From Microcaldota archaeon (lineage in GTDB: Archaea > Micrarchaeota > Micrarchaeia > Anstonellales > Bilamarchaeaceae), in NCBI GenBank assembly GCA_013425375.1, contig JACCLH010000083.1:1-34227 (forward strand): a DNA stretch of 34,227 nt. The letters run 5' to 3'. Below the pieces are notes generated by a model, which was not told where the DNA came from, made no database searches, and saw nothing but the letters and a program-made list of their open reading frames with translations. Every line of letters begins with the position of its first letter. Position 1 is the stretch's first letter. Below, one piece after another: positions 7,908 through 17,315 of this stretch. The position numbers and the translations under genes were made by a program.

Positions 7908-8842
7908 TTCCTTATGACCCCTTTCCTGTCATCTGTCAGCGTGTGCCAGTTCAGTGGATGCCCTATGCCGCACACAGCGCAGCACAGACCATAGGTCATG
8001 ATGGTGGCGCAGGAAGGCACGCTGTACTCCTTCTTCCTGATATGGCTCACCTGGTATTTCGTCACCTTCTCGTTGAAGTCAGGCAGGTCCTCGAACACCT
8101 TGACTATCGCCTCCTCGCCCATGCCTATCGCTGTCAGATAGGTCGCCAGGTACCATCTGGCATGGTGCGGCAGGTTCTCATGCTTCCTGGCGCTCTCCAG
8201 CATCTTCATGACACAGGGCGGGTGGTCGCCTGCCTTGATTATTATCCTGCTCTCGTTCTTGGGGATCTCTGCCAGCAGCTTCTTCGCCGCCTGCTTTATG
8301 ATGTCAGGTGGGTCCTTCACGAGCGGGATGTCCTCCACGTGCTGGCGGACCGCCTCCTCTATGAGCCTGAGCTTCTGCGAGCGCTTTATCTCCACCGTGC
8401 CGTGCAGTATCCGCATGTTTATTAGCCGGTAATCCGGGTTCCTCAGGCTGTACCGCAGGTAGGTGGGCAGGTCCACAGCGAGCCTGTCCCCCTCGCCTTT
8501 GGTGGCTATGCCGAAGCGTGAGGCCACCTCGTCAACGGCTGCATCACCATCGCGGTCAAGATAGCCCCGCGCCCTTTTCGATTCGTTGACAGCGAACCTG
8601 CTGGTGAGGAAATTGTTGTGGAGGTGCCCCAGCATCATCCTGGCAGCCGCGAACGAGGCTATCTCCTCCATCTTCTCGGTGTCGTGGAGGAGCATCCTGG
8701 CGCTGCTTTCGCCCTTGAGCGCCTTCTTCACCCGTTCCACGGCCAGTTCCACTATCCTTTCATCGGGCGCCATGCCCTGGATGTGCTTCTTGGCGCTCTC
8801 GCTGAACGGATATCTGACCGAGAAATCAAGCCCCTCCGCCAT
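7904..8842 (-). CDS. priL: DNA primase large subunit PriL
   Basis: C-terminal Cys-rich region (CVMKML..., PSCATIMTYGLCCAVCGIGHPLNWH); overlaps priS. Confidence 0.9.
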   Translation of the reverse strand: MAEGLDFSVRYPFSESAKKHIQGMAPDERIVELAVERVKKALKGESSARMLLHDTEKMEEIASFAAARMMLGHLHNNFLTSRFAVNESKRARGYLDRDGDAAVDEVASRFGIATKGEGDRLAVDLPTYLRYSLRNPDYRLINMRILHGTVEIKRSQKLRLIEEAVRQHVEDIPLVKDPPDIIKQAAKKLLAEIPKNESRIIIKAGDHPPCVMKMLESARKHENLPHHARWYLATYLTAIGMGEEAIVKVFEDLPDFNEKVTKYQVSHIRKKEYSVPSCATIMTYGLCCAVCGIGHPLNWHTLTDDRKGVIRK

Positions 8843-8861
8843 GACCCCTATTCGGAGTTGT

Positions 8862-9362
8862 CTATTTTATATATTTCCCAAGAAGCCCGAAGAGCATGTA
8901 GGCCCCATCGAACAGCAGTATCGCGACCAGGTAGTCCCATCTCCCGAAAGCGACCATCACCAGGGCACCGAGCTTCAGGAACATGCGGTAATCTGTCAGC
9001 GGCTTCAAAGCGCCCACCAGCTTCAGCTCGTCAAGGAAAGCGAGCGCGACAAAGAACACGAAAACCATCACATCCAGCGACGGGAACCCGAAAGCGAAAA
9101 GCGATATCGCGGCTATCGCGAATCCTAACTGGTGGGCGACAGTATCAATCTTTCTGGCAAAAACCTGCGCCACGAGCGCAGCCAAAAACAGCACTGAAAA
9201 GCTCGCAGTCCCGATAAGATATCCTATCGCGAGGCCATAAGCAGCTGCGAAGACGTATTTGGATGGATGCTTGCTTTTCCTGTCGTCATCCATCCAGTCC
9301 ACTGCCTTGACCAGGAAACCGGCTAGGAAAGCGAGGATGAAAGGGAGGGCGGATGCGAGCAT
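8862..9362 (-). CDS. Hypothetical multi-pass membrane protein
   Basis: Several hydrophobic segments; likely start MLASALPFILAFLAG (ORF track extends to 9419 over dys). Confidence 0.7.
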   Translation of the reverse strand: MLASALPFILAFLAGFLVKAVDWMDDDRKSKHPSKYVFAAAYGLAIGYLIGTASFSVLFLAALVAQVFARKIDTVAHQLGFAIAAISLFAFGFPSLDVMVFVFFVALAFLDELKLVGALKPLTDYRMFLKLGALVMVAFGRWDYLVAILLFDGAYMLFGLLGKYIK

Positions 9363-9367
9363 GTCGT

Positions 9368-10258
9368 TCACCTCAAAAACCTGGCCATTATAAGCGGCAA
9401 TGCGATTGTCGCATCGCAATCCACGGTCACATGGCCCGCGGTCTCCTTTATCTTGCCCCAGGATATGCCCTCACTGGTCCTCGCCCCGCTCAGCGAGCCG
9501 TCCCATGGCGATGAGGTCGTGACATAGACCGCATAGTCAAAGCCGCCCCTCAGCAGGTTCACCCCTATCGCATGGTGCTTGGATATCCCTCCGCCGAGCA
9601 CTATGCCGCCTGTCTTGTCCGCATTCAGCGCAAGCTGGGCCAGTTCATTCATGTCCTTGGTGACATCTATCGTGAAATCCTTCCTTTTCTGCTTGAAGAA
9701 ATATGTCTGCAGCCCTATGGCCGAGTCTGTTATGCCAGGGCAGAACACCGGTATGCTGTTCTTCGTGCACCAGTGCAGGAAAGAGTCCTCACCGGTCTTC
9801 TCCCCGATTTTCCTGGCTATCTGCGATGGCGAGACCGTCTTCTCTTTCTTATACAGCTCTTCATAGGTTTCTTTCATGAAGCCCTCCAGATATTCGTAGC
9901 GGTCGTTGGGCACAAGGATATTGCCTATCCTGTTGACTCCTTTCTTGTGGAGCGTGGCATCATCCATCATGAAATCTCCGAGCTGGTATGGCTTCGCGGA
10001 TTTGATGAGGTCATGGTCCAGGCTCCCTCCAGCGGTGATTATCGCATCCACGAACCGCCTTTTGCACATCTCCGCGATTATCCCCCGCAGGCCTGATGCT
10101 ATCATATTGGATGTGAACGTCAGGAAAATGGTCGCCTTCTCCTTCTTCATCCTCTCTATTATGGAGACCGCCCTGGCGATGTTGGTGGCCTGGAATCCGC
10201 AGCCGGCCAGTCCGTCAATCTCTCTCAGGTCTTCCGCTTTCAGGTCCTGGATATCCAT
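9368..10258 (-). CDS. dys: Deoxyhypusine synthase
   Basis: FTSNMIASGLRGIIAEMCK, ITAGGSLDHDLIK, GGISKHHAI, SSPWDGSLSGA. Confidence 0.95.
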   Translation of the reverse strand: MDIQDLKAEDLREIDGLAGCGFQATNIARAVSIIERMKKEKATIFLTFTSNMIASGLRGIIAEMCKRRFVDAIITAGGSLDHDLIKSAKPYQLGDFMMDDATLHKKGVNRIGNILVPNDRYEYLEGFMKETYEELYKKEKTVSPSQIARKIGEKTGEDSFLHWCTKNSIPVFCPGITDSAIGLQTYFFKQKRKDFTIDVTKDMNELAQLALNADKTGGIVLGGGISKHHAIGVNLLRGGFDYAVYVTTSSPWDGSLSGARTSEGISWGKIKETAGHVTVDCDATIALPLIMARFLR

Positions 10259-10300
10259 GGCAAGCAGTAGGGAGTGATAATATAAAAAACAGAGGGCCGG

Positions 10301-11158
10301 CTACCTGTCCAGATACGGTATCGTATTGCCGGCGAATTCTATGAGCGCATCCTTCTCCCCAGGAGAGAGCTTCCTGTCCAGATAGGCCGCCATCGCCTCA
10401 TCCAGCATGCCGTTGTCCAGACCATCCCTTATCTTGCATATGATCATGGCACGCATATGTTCGGCCATGCCAGCTTCCTTGATGAGACCCACGAACTCGT
10501 TTGTGGAGAAATCTGCCGGTACAACGCACATCCCGTAGCGTATTATGCCGATGCTGTCCACCAGGTCCTTGGACCTTATCTTCTTCATCATCAGCTTCAC
10601 TATGAGCAGCTCCTCAGGACGCAGGAGACGTGCCTGCATGGAGAAGCTCCCGTTCTCAGGATAGAACCCGAAGATCTCTTTTTCGTAATTGGATGCGAGC
10701 GAGAATTTTGGTTCGTAAGCAACGGCGCTCGAGGCATCGTATATAGGCGATACGGATATATGGGCCGCGGTTGCGGGACCGCAGTCTTTCTTGGATTTGT
10801 TGGCCTTTCTGCCTAATATGATGACATTCTCGTTGGACAACCGTAACTTCTTTCTCTTGTAGCCGAGATTCTTCAGCATTAAACCTATCTTCCGGGCGTC
10901 TTCACTATGCACCACCATGTCTATGTCATGGGTGTATCTTGTCGGGCCGCTGTAGGCGCGCGCCGCATAGCCGCCCATGAGCAGCAGCCGGACTTTGTTC
11001 TGCCTCGCCCAGACCATCATCTCGTTGATATCATACATGGCCTGCCTCTCCTGGTTGGACCTTCCAAGGTTTTCGAGGAGAGGGCGCTGTTTTTCGAATC
11101 TCGAGCGTTCTATCTCGACGTAGCGTCTGCTGCCACTGCCCTTTAATCTGTTGTCCAT
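10301..11158 (-). CDS. Nucleotidyltransferase-fold protein (AbiEii / DUF1814-like)
   Basis: LLLMGGYAARAYSGPTRYTHDIDMVV; RPEELLIVKLMMKKIRSKDLVD. No adjacent antitoxin-like partner. Confidence 0.7.
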   Translation of the reverse strand: MDNRLKGSGSRRYVEIERSRFEKQRPLLENLGRSNQERQAMYDINEMMVWARQNKVRLLLMGGYAARAYSGPTRYTHDIDMVVHSEDARKIGLMLKNLGYKRKKLRLSNENVIILGRKANKSKKDCGPATAAHISVSPIYDASSAVAYEPKFSLASNYEKEIFGFYPENGSFSMQARLLRPEELLIVKLMMKKIRSKDLVDSIGIIRYGMCVVPADFSTNEFVGLIKEAGMAEHMRAMIICKIRDGLDNGMLDEAMAAYLDRKLSPGEKDALIEFAGNTIPYLDR

Positions 11159-11211
11159 AGTGTAACTAAGGGTAATAGTATTTATAAATGTTTGCGGATG
11201 GAAAAATGTGT

Positions 11212-11967
11212 TTATAGTTTGGCAGCGCTCTCTGCCAGCACATCAGCCAGTTCAGAGGCGCAGAAGTTGTATCCGTACTTTCTCTTAAGCATGTTGCCTG
11301 CGTTGCCTGTTATAATCGCTCCGGCCACCGCGGCTGTGAAGCTGTCGTTCTTGCATGCGAGCGCTGCCACGAGCCCCGCCAGCACATCCCCTGTCCCGCC
11401 TTTTGTCATCCCCTGATTATGCACCCTGTTGGTCACAGTCCTTTTCCCGTTGCTGATTATGTCCACTGGCCCCTTCTTGAGTATGATGCAGCGGTGCTTC
11501 GCAGCCATCGCCTTCACGTTCCTTGCGCTGCCTTCCATCCCGAAAAGCATCCTGAACTCGTTCTCGTGCGGGGTGAGTATGGCGCCTTTGGGTATCCTCC
11601 CTTTCACGCGCTTCAGGCCATCGCCATCTATCACGAGTTTCGTGTTTTTTGTTTCGGGTTTCGGTATCGCCACGCGCGCATCCGATATCCCTATACCGAA
11701 AAGTATGCAGTCAATCTTCCCCCTCATCGCCGCGCTCTTCAAATCATAAACCACAATCGCCTCAGGTATCCTTTTCACCGCGCCTATCAGATAAGGGTCC
11801 CGTTCCGCAGGATAGAAATAAAGCAGGTCCACGAATCGCCTCGCGGCAAGGATTGAGAACATGGGCGCGCCATGGTAGTCTCTGCTCCCTCCTATTATAA
11901 GCAGTCTTCCATTATCGCCCTTCCGCGATTTCCCTGGCGGCGAATAGAGCGAGCGCAGCGCATTCAT
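11212..11967 (-). CDS. nnrD: ADP-dependent NAD(P)H-hydrate dehydratase (NnrD-like)
   Basis: GDNGRLLIIGGSRDYHGAP, LTPHENEFRMLFG, KGGTGDVLAGLVAALA. Start set at MNALRSLYSPPGK. Confidence 0.88.
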   Translation of the reverse strand: MNALRSLYSPPGKSRKGDNGRLLIIGGSRDYHGAPMFSILAARRFVDLLYFYPAERDPYLIGAVKRIPEAIVVYDLKSAAMRGKIDCILFGIGISDARVAIPKPETKNTKLVIDGDGLKRVKGRIPKGAILTPHENEFRMLFGMEGSARNVKAMAAKHRCIILKKGPVDIISNGKRTVTNRVHNQGMTKGGTGDVLAGLVAALACKNDSFTAAVAGAIITGNAGNMLKRKYGYNFCASELADVLAESAAKL

Positions 11968-12077
11968 GTTTATCGCTTCTCTGTAAGGATTAAAATTGTG
12001 ATTGGCCTGGTCCTGCCCCACCATGGCCTGCGGCAGGCACCGGAAAACAAAATGATTATTAAGGATATCTCAGTGGT

Positions 12078-12818
12078 ATGGACATGGTAACCAGAAAGAA
12101 GGACCCCCCTACAGCTAAGATTGAACGGGTGCCCAGCGGCATCCCAGGCCTTGATGAGATGGTTTGTGGCGGTTTCGTGAGGGACAGCACAGTGCTTGTG
12201 CAGGGCGGGACAGGATCCGGCAAGACCATCATGTGCCTCCAATATCTCTATAACGGCGTCATCAAGTACAACGAGCCCGGCGTCTATCTCAGCTTCGCAG
12301 AATCAGATGAGATGGTATACCAGCACGGCAGCCTGTTCTCCTGGGACTTCAAATCCCTGGTCCGGGCCAACAAGTTCGCCATCATACGCTACCAGCCCCA
12401 TGAGATAGTGAAGATAATAGAAGAAGGCGGCGGCGTGATACGCGACACCGTGGAGTCCATGGGCGCCAGAAGGCTCGTCATAGACTCGCTCAGCGCCTAT
12501 GAGATGATGTTCGAGAACAAATACCGGGCCAACGAATCCATCCTTTCGCTGCTGGAGATACTCCGCAAATGGAACACAACCTCGCTCGTCACTTCAGAGA
12601 GCCCGATAAGCCCCATGATAGGGGGGCGGGGGAGGCTCGGCTTCCTCACGGACGGCATCATCAATCTCTATTACCTAAGGACGAACCACCACCGTTCGCG
12701 AGTCGTGGAGATACTCAAGATGAGAGACACCAACCACAGCGACGAGTTGCATCTCTTCGATCTGGATAAGAAAGGGATCAGGGTGACAAGGAGGTTGGGG
12801 AAGGTTGGCCAGTCCTAG
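12078..12818 (+). CDS. KaiC-like RecA-superfamily ATPase heading the pilus locus
   Basis: SGIPGLDEMVCGGFVRDSTVLVQGGTGSGKTIMCLQYLYNG; Walker B RRLVIDSLSAY. Confidence 0.9.
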   Translation: MDMVTRKKDPPTAKIERVPSGIPGLDEMVCGGFVRDSTVLVQGGTGSGKTIMCLQYLYNGVIKYNEPGVYLSFAESDEMVYQHGSLFSWDFKSLVRANKFAIIRYQPHEIVKIIEEGGGVIRDTVESMGARRLVIDSLSAYEMMFENKYRANESILSLLEILRKWNTTSLVTSESPISPMIGGRGRLGFLTDGIINLYYLRTNHHRSRVVEILKMRDTNHSDELHLFDLDKKGIRVTRRLGKVGQS

Positions 12819-15096
12819 TAATGCGCAGGCGAGCGTGGAATTCCTTCTCATCCTAGCCGTATCCATGGTCGTCATAATGATGATTGTGATACTGGCGCAG
12901 CAGCAGATAACCACAGTGCAGGCCGAGAAGGACAGCATGGATGCGCAAAACTCGCTCCTGGACCTGAGTTCTGCGGCCAGGGAGGTATATGCCCAGGGCG
13001 AAGGTTCCAAGAAACTTGTTTTCATCAGGCTCCCGAGCAGCTATGAGCCCAGCCGGTCGTTCGTGGGCAACAAGTCCATACAGATAAGGGCGGCCGGGAC
13101 CGACCATGTCTCAGTGGAGAATTTCAACGTCCGCGGCTATCTGCCGGGCACACCTGGAGGACACTGGGTGTGGGTGACATCTGAGGGCAACCGCGTCCGC
13201 ATAGGGCTTGCCATGATGGAACTTGACAAGAACAGGATATATGTTGTGATGGACAGCAACAGCTCCGCCAGCCGGTCCTTCTCTATCAAGAACGCCTGGG
13301 TCAGGAATATCAGCGTGGAAACCGCCACCACATGGACCACCGCGGATGTGCAGATGAGCGGAGTACCATCCGCATTCCAGCTCAGTGTTAACGGCAGCGA
13401 GCTGATAAACGTCCAATTCGCCTCCAGCGCGGAATCTGCCGGCTTCTACATCGGTGCGATAGAACTCGATGCCAGCGACGGCACGGGCGCAGTCGAAACT
13501 GTCACCGTGCCGGTCACAGTGGAGGTAATCAATCCTAACCAGCCCCTCCTGCCGGTGAAGGATATCCAGGGCCCGATAATCACCAACATCTACCAGGTGC
13601 CTACGCCTGCGGTGAAGACCCAGCCACTGGCAATCTATGTGAATGCCACGGACTCCCTGACCGGAAACCACACCATAAGCGGCTGCCAGATAGACGCGGA
13701 TAACTCTGGCAACTGGCAGACCATGCTTCCGGTCGACGGAGCGTACGACCAGGTAACGGAATTGTCGGTTTTCAATTATACGAGCGGTTTCACCCTCGGT
13801 CCGCACACAGTGAGGGCCAAGTGCACGGACTTCCTTAACAACACCGGTCCATTGGCCTACTATTACTTCAATGTGAGCGAGGCGGACCAGCTCGGCCCCA
13901 TAGTCATCCAGATGTATCATACCGACTATGCGACGACCATATCCAACATATCTGTGGGCGGGATTGCGACCGACGCATATACCGGGGGCAACGATGTCTC
14001 GGGGTGCAATGTGAAGGTAGACTCAGGCGGCTGGCATCCTGCCACCCCTGGAGACGGAACGTGGAATTCGACGACCGAGAACTTCACATACAATGTCGGG
14101 CCGGTCGCGGTGGGCATCCACAGCGTATATTACCAATGCAATGATTCGGTCGGAAATGTCGGCGGCATCTACAACGACACTTTCGGCGTGGTGGATGTGG
14201 ACCTGATGCTTGTCCTGGACCGGTCCGGCTCCATGGCATGGAACGTCACCAATGCCACGAATAGCGCCATCGTCAGCGCGTCAAGCACAGGCTGGAGCAG
14301 CGTGAAGACCCTGAGCGTCACCGCAAAGAATGGCGAACTGGCGAACCTCACGACGGAGATACGCTCGAGCACATCCAATTGTCTGACGTCCTTCAATGTC
14401 ACCATAGGCGGAGTGCAGGTGGCGACCGGAAACACCACCTCGACAAGCTACGTCTATTTCAATAACAGCATCAACATCACGAATGTCTACCCGCCCTTCA
14501 CCGTCACCCTTTGGCTGAAGCGCAACGCCACCGGATGCACGGCATACAACGGGGACTTCTCCATCCAGCAGGCCCCGATCAAGATGGCCGCGGCCCAGAA
14601 CGGCTCAGAGATATTCCTAGACATCGCCGGAAACCAGGTGCAGGCCGGCCTTGTCTCATTCAGCACGAGCGCCACCACCAACGAACAGCTCGCGATGATG
14701 ACGCCTTCGAATCAGGGGCATCTGAAGGATGCCATAGACGCCCTCACAGCTTCCGGCACCACATGCATCGAGTGTGGGCTCACGAACGCGTGCACCGAGC
14801 TAAACTCGTCCCGGTCCAGGCCCACAGCCAGCAAGGTCGTAGTGCTTCTGACCGACGGTGTCGGCAACGTCTGCAAAGACACCGGCTCCTGCACTGGCAC
14901 TGAATGCATGGGCTGTTCTGTCGCAGGCGCGGTCTATTGCAGGGACCGCGATGTGACCGTGTATACCATAGGGTTCGGCAATGATGTGGACGAGTCGGAG
15001 CTCACGAATATCGCCCTTCTTACGGGAGGAGACTACTATTTCGCTCCGAACGTTGCCACACTGACCGCCATTTTCCAGAGCATAGGCAGGCATTAG
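12805..15096 (+). CDS. Pilin-like (class III signal peptide) protein with tandem Ig-like repeats and a C-terminal vWA domain
   Basis: TTG start; AQASVEFLLILAVSMVVIMMIVIL; MIDAS DRSGS; VVVLLTDGVGN; VTVYTIGFGNDVDESELTNIA. Confidence 0.88.
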   Translation: MASPSNAQASVEFLLILAVSMVVIMMIVILAQQQITTVQAEKDSMDAQNSLLDLSSAAREVYAQGEGSKKLVFIRLPSSYEPSRSFVGNKSIQIRAAGTDHVSVENFNVRGYLPGTPGGHWVWVTSEGNRVRIGLAMMELDKNRIYVVMDSNSSASRSFSIKNAWVRNISVETATTWTTADVQMSGVPSAFQLSVNGSELINVQFASSAESAGFYIGAIELDASDGTGAVETVTVPVTVEVINPNQPLLPVKDIQGPIITNIYQVPTPAVKTQPLAIYVNATDSLTGNHTISGCQIDADNSGNWQTMLPVDGAYDQVTELSVFNYTSGFTLGPHTVRAKCTDFLNNTGPLAYYYFNVSEADQLGPIVIQMYHTDYATTISNISVGGIATDAYTGGNDVSGCNVKVDSGGWHPATPGDGTWNSTTENFTYNVGPVAVGIHSVYYQCNDSVGNVGGIYNDTFGVVDVDLMLVLDRSGSMAWNVTNATNSAIVSASSTGWSSVKTLSVTAKNGELANLTTEIRSSTSNCLTSFNVTIGGVQVATGNTTSTSYVYFNNSINITNVYPPFTVTLWLKRNATGCTAYNGDFSIQQAPIKMAAAQNGSEIFLDIAGNQVQAGLVSFSTSATTNEQLAMMTPSNQGHLKDAIDALTASGTTCIECGLTNACTELNSSRSRPTASKVVVLLTDGVGNVCKDTGSCTGTECMGCSVAGAVYCRDRDVTVYTIGFGNDVDESELTNIALLTGGDYYFAPNVATLTAIFQSIGRH

Positions 15097-15106
15097 GCTG
15101 ATAACC

Positions 15107-15490
15107 ATGAAAGCACAGGCCTCGTTAGAATTCATGATCGTATATTCTGTCCTGCTCATGATATTCGTGGTGGTGTTCACAATCTCTTTCGGCGGCAGCC
15201 TCAATCTCTTCCAGGCCCAGGACTCGGCGCTGGCCATGCGCAACTCCCACGCCGCGGCAGCAGCCATGAACTATGTCTACCTGGCCGGAGACGGCGCCAG
15301 TTACAACTTCACCAGGGCGAACGCCGATAACAGGGAGAATGTCACCATGTCAGCATATGCGGTGACTGTCTGGAGGCCGCTGGCATCCGCAGCCGTGCCG
15401 CTGCTGGACGGCAAGATGAACGCCAGCTCGCTCAACCGCAGCGGCATGCTCATAACAAACAACGGTGGTGAGATAGATATCGGCGACTGA
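15107..15490 (+). CDS. Type IV pilin-like protein
   Basis: MKAQASLEFMIVYSVLLMIFVVVFTISF class III signal peptide. Confidence 0.8.
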   Translation: MKAQASLEFMIVYSVLLMIFVVVFTISFGGSLNLFQAQDSALAMRNSHAAAAAMNYVYLAGDGASYNFTRANADNRENVTMSAYAVTVWRPLASAAVPLLDGKMNASSLNRSGMLITNNGGEIDIGD

Positions 15491-15524
15491 CCCGACTGAC
15501 CACCGCAAAGGGCAGACATGGGCC

Positions 15525-16007
15525 ATGGACTTCATCATGGGCCTGCTGGCACTGACATTCATAATGGCGCTCTACATCCTTATGTGGGACAGCATCGCAC
15601 AGAGATGGAACGCAGCAGGTCGGCATACGGAAATGGAATCCAGCGCATATTTCGCGGCCGAGTCGCTCATGACGACGCCAGGCGAGCCGGAGAGCTGGGA
15701 GATGCTTCCGCATATCGACGGCAACGTGAGCGCCATAGGGCTGGTCAATGGCCGCAACGAGCTGAGCCGGATGAAGCTGGAGAAGCTGGTGGCCGAGAAC
15801 GCCACATCCTATGAGGCCATAACTGCGCGTCTGGGCATGCAGCGCTACGAGTTCGGTATGCGTGTCACGGATCTCCGTGGCAATAAAGTATACTACGAGT
15901 TCGGGAAGTTCAGTTTCGGCATGCTCAACAACTCGCTGATTTTCGACCGTCTGGGCATGCTGGACGGGGAGCCGGTGATTGTGCATATGGAGGTGTGGGG
16001 GAGATGA
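15525..16007 (+). CDS. Predicted pilus-associated membrane-anchored protein
   Basis: N-terminal hydrophobic helix MDFIMGLLALTFIMALYILMW; operon position. Confidence 0.7.
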   Translation: MDFIMGLLALTFIMALYILMWDSIAQRWNAAGRHTEMESSAYFAAESLMTTPGEPESWEMLPHIDGNVSAIGLVNGRNELSRMKLEKLVAENATSYEAITARLGMQRYEFGMRVTDLRGNKVYYEFGKFSFGMLNNSLIFDRLGMLDGEPVIVHMEVWGR

Positions 16008-16411
16008 GGGGATTCGCCATCACCACGGATGCCGTAGTGGCAATATCATTTTTCCTGTTCGCCATAATGATCATATCAAGCCAGAGCTACCAGCCCAGGG
16101 CGCCCGGCGGCATCTACCTGAAGCAGCTGACGCTGGATGCGATGACAGTGCTGGAGAAGACAGGCAGGATAAACCAGGCCATCGCCGGCAACAACAGCGC
16201 CATCCAGGATATCATAGAAGCTACGCCGAATCTCGCATGCATGGACATCTCCATAATGAACGCCAGCGGGGATGTGGTGGCTACTGCCGTGAAGACCGAC
16301 TGCACCGAAAACGCCGGCTTGGATATGCAGACGAGCGCAAGGCCTGTGCTCTGCGATGGCATCACCTATGTAGTCAAATCCGAATCCTGGTTCAGGAAGG
16401 AGCCTGATTAG
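16004..16411 (+). CDS. Predicted minor pilin-like protein
   Basis: MRGFAITTDAVVAISFFLFAIMIISS; ATGA overlap with the upstream gene. Confidence 0.7.
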   Translation: MRGFAITTDAVVAISFFLFAIMIISSQSYQPRAPGGIYLKQLTLDAMTVLEKTGRINQAIAGNNSAIQDIIEATPNLACMDISIMNASGDVVATAVKTDCTENAGLDMQTSARPVLCDGITYVVKSESWFRKEPD

Positions 16412-16450
16412 CATGGGGGTACGGATGATGATTCCGGGGGGAGAAGAGCG

Positions 16451-17281
16451 ATGCGCGGATTCGTGATAACCATTCTGTCGGTGAGCCTCATAATGATGCT
16501 TGTGATGCTAGCCATGTCGCTCCGCAACGCCCAGCTCGGTACCGAGAGGGCGCTCCTGGAGCCGCTGCCCCTCACCTATGCCGCATTCCTGTTGGATGAC
16601 GTTGGCTACGAACTCAACTCCCTGGTCGGACCCCGCATCGTCTTCAAAGAGACCAACGAAAGCATGGGACTGGCCGTTAGCGATACCCTCCACGGCTACA
16701 ACCATTCCGCCGAAATGTCTTTCTACAGCGCCTTCCTGGCCGGAGAAGTGGCGACCAGGACCGCCAGCAACATCACAACAAACTTCACCAACATGACTGA
16801 CGGCGTGATACGCGTTTTCATAGCTGAGGATTACATCTACAGCAACGACCATACCAAAAATGAGTCGCTTTTCACCAAGTCAGACGGCACCGGTGCCACA
16901 TCCTATGACATAAACATCACAATCACAGCAGTCCGGTCCAACGTCACCCATATGGCGTTCAATGACAATGGCACCCTCAATGTCACCATACGCTATACCG
17001 ACCTTAACGGCACCGGGGTGGAGGAAGGGCGTGTCTTCCCTGACCAGCCCAACACCCTCAGGGTGGATTATGAGGGCGGAGGCAGCATACTCGTGGCGCT
17101 GGGGCCTGAAGGCGGCAATGACGGCTCGCTGCGTATGGAAGCGACCGGGATTAGCGCCGAGACTGCATGGGCCGCAGTCCTGCCGCCGCTCAATGCCACG
17201 AAGAGGATGGGCTATGAATACGATGCGACCATAGAATATGTGCAGGGCAAGGTTGCGAAGAGCTGCCGCATCGGAAAATGA
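16451..17281 (+). CDS. Predicted minor pilin-like / pilus-associated protein
   Basis: MRGFVITILSVSLIMMLVMLAMSLR; many N-x-S/T sequons. Confidence 0.7.
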   Translation: MRGFVITILSVSLIMMLVMLAMSLRNAQLGTERALLEPLPLTYAAFLLDDVGYELNSLVGPRIVFKETNESMGLAVSDTLHGYNHSAEMSFYSAFLAGEVATRTASNITTNFTNMTDGVIRVFIAEDYIYSNDHTKNESLFTKSDGTGATSYDINITITAVRSNVTHMAFNDNGTLNVTIRYTDLNGTGVEEGRVFPDQPNTLRVDYEGGGSILVALGPEGGNDGSLRMEATGISAETAWAAVLPPLNATKRMGYEYDATIEYVQGKVAKSCRIGK

Positions 17282-17315
17282 ATGCATTTAAATCACACAT
17301 GAGAGTGATGGGAAC

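Noticed and set aside
10301-11158. Complete AbiE-type toxin-antitoxin system
   Set aside because: Only the nucleotidyltransferase is present; no AbiEi-like HTH gene adjacent.
11640-11705. TTTCGGTAT/ATACCGAAA inverted repeat in nnrD as another palindromic insert
   Set aside because: The protein length around it looks normal for the family, so there is no sign of an insertion; probably chance.
13111-13920. 269-aa ORF on - strand
   Set aside because: Antisense to the vWA pilin gene, which has a clear domain structure.
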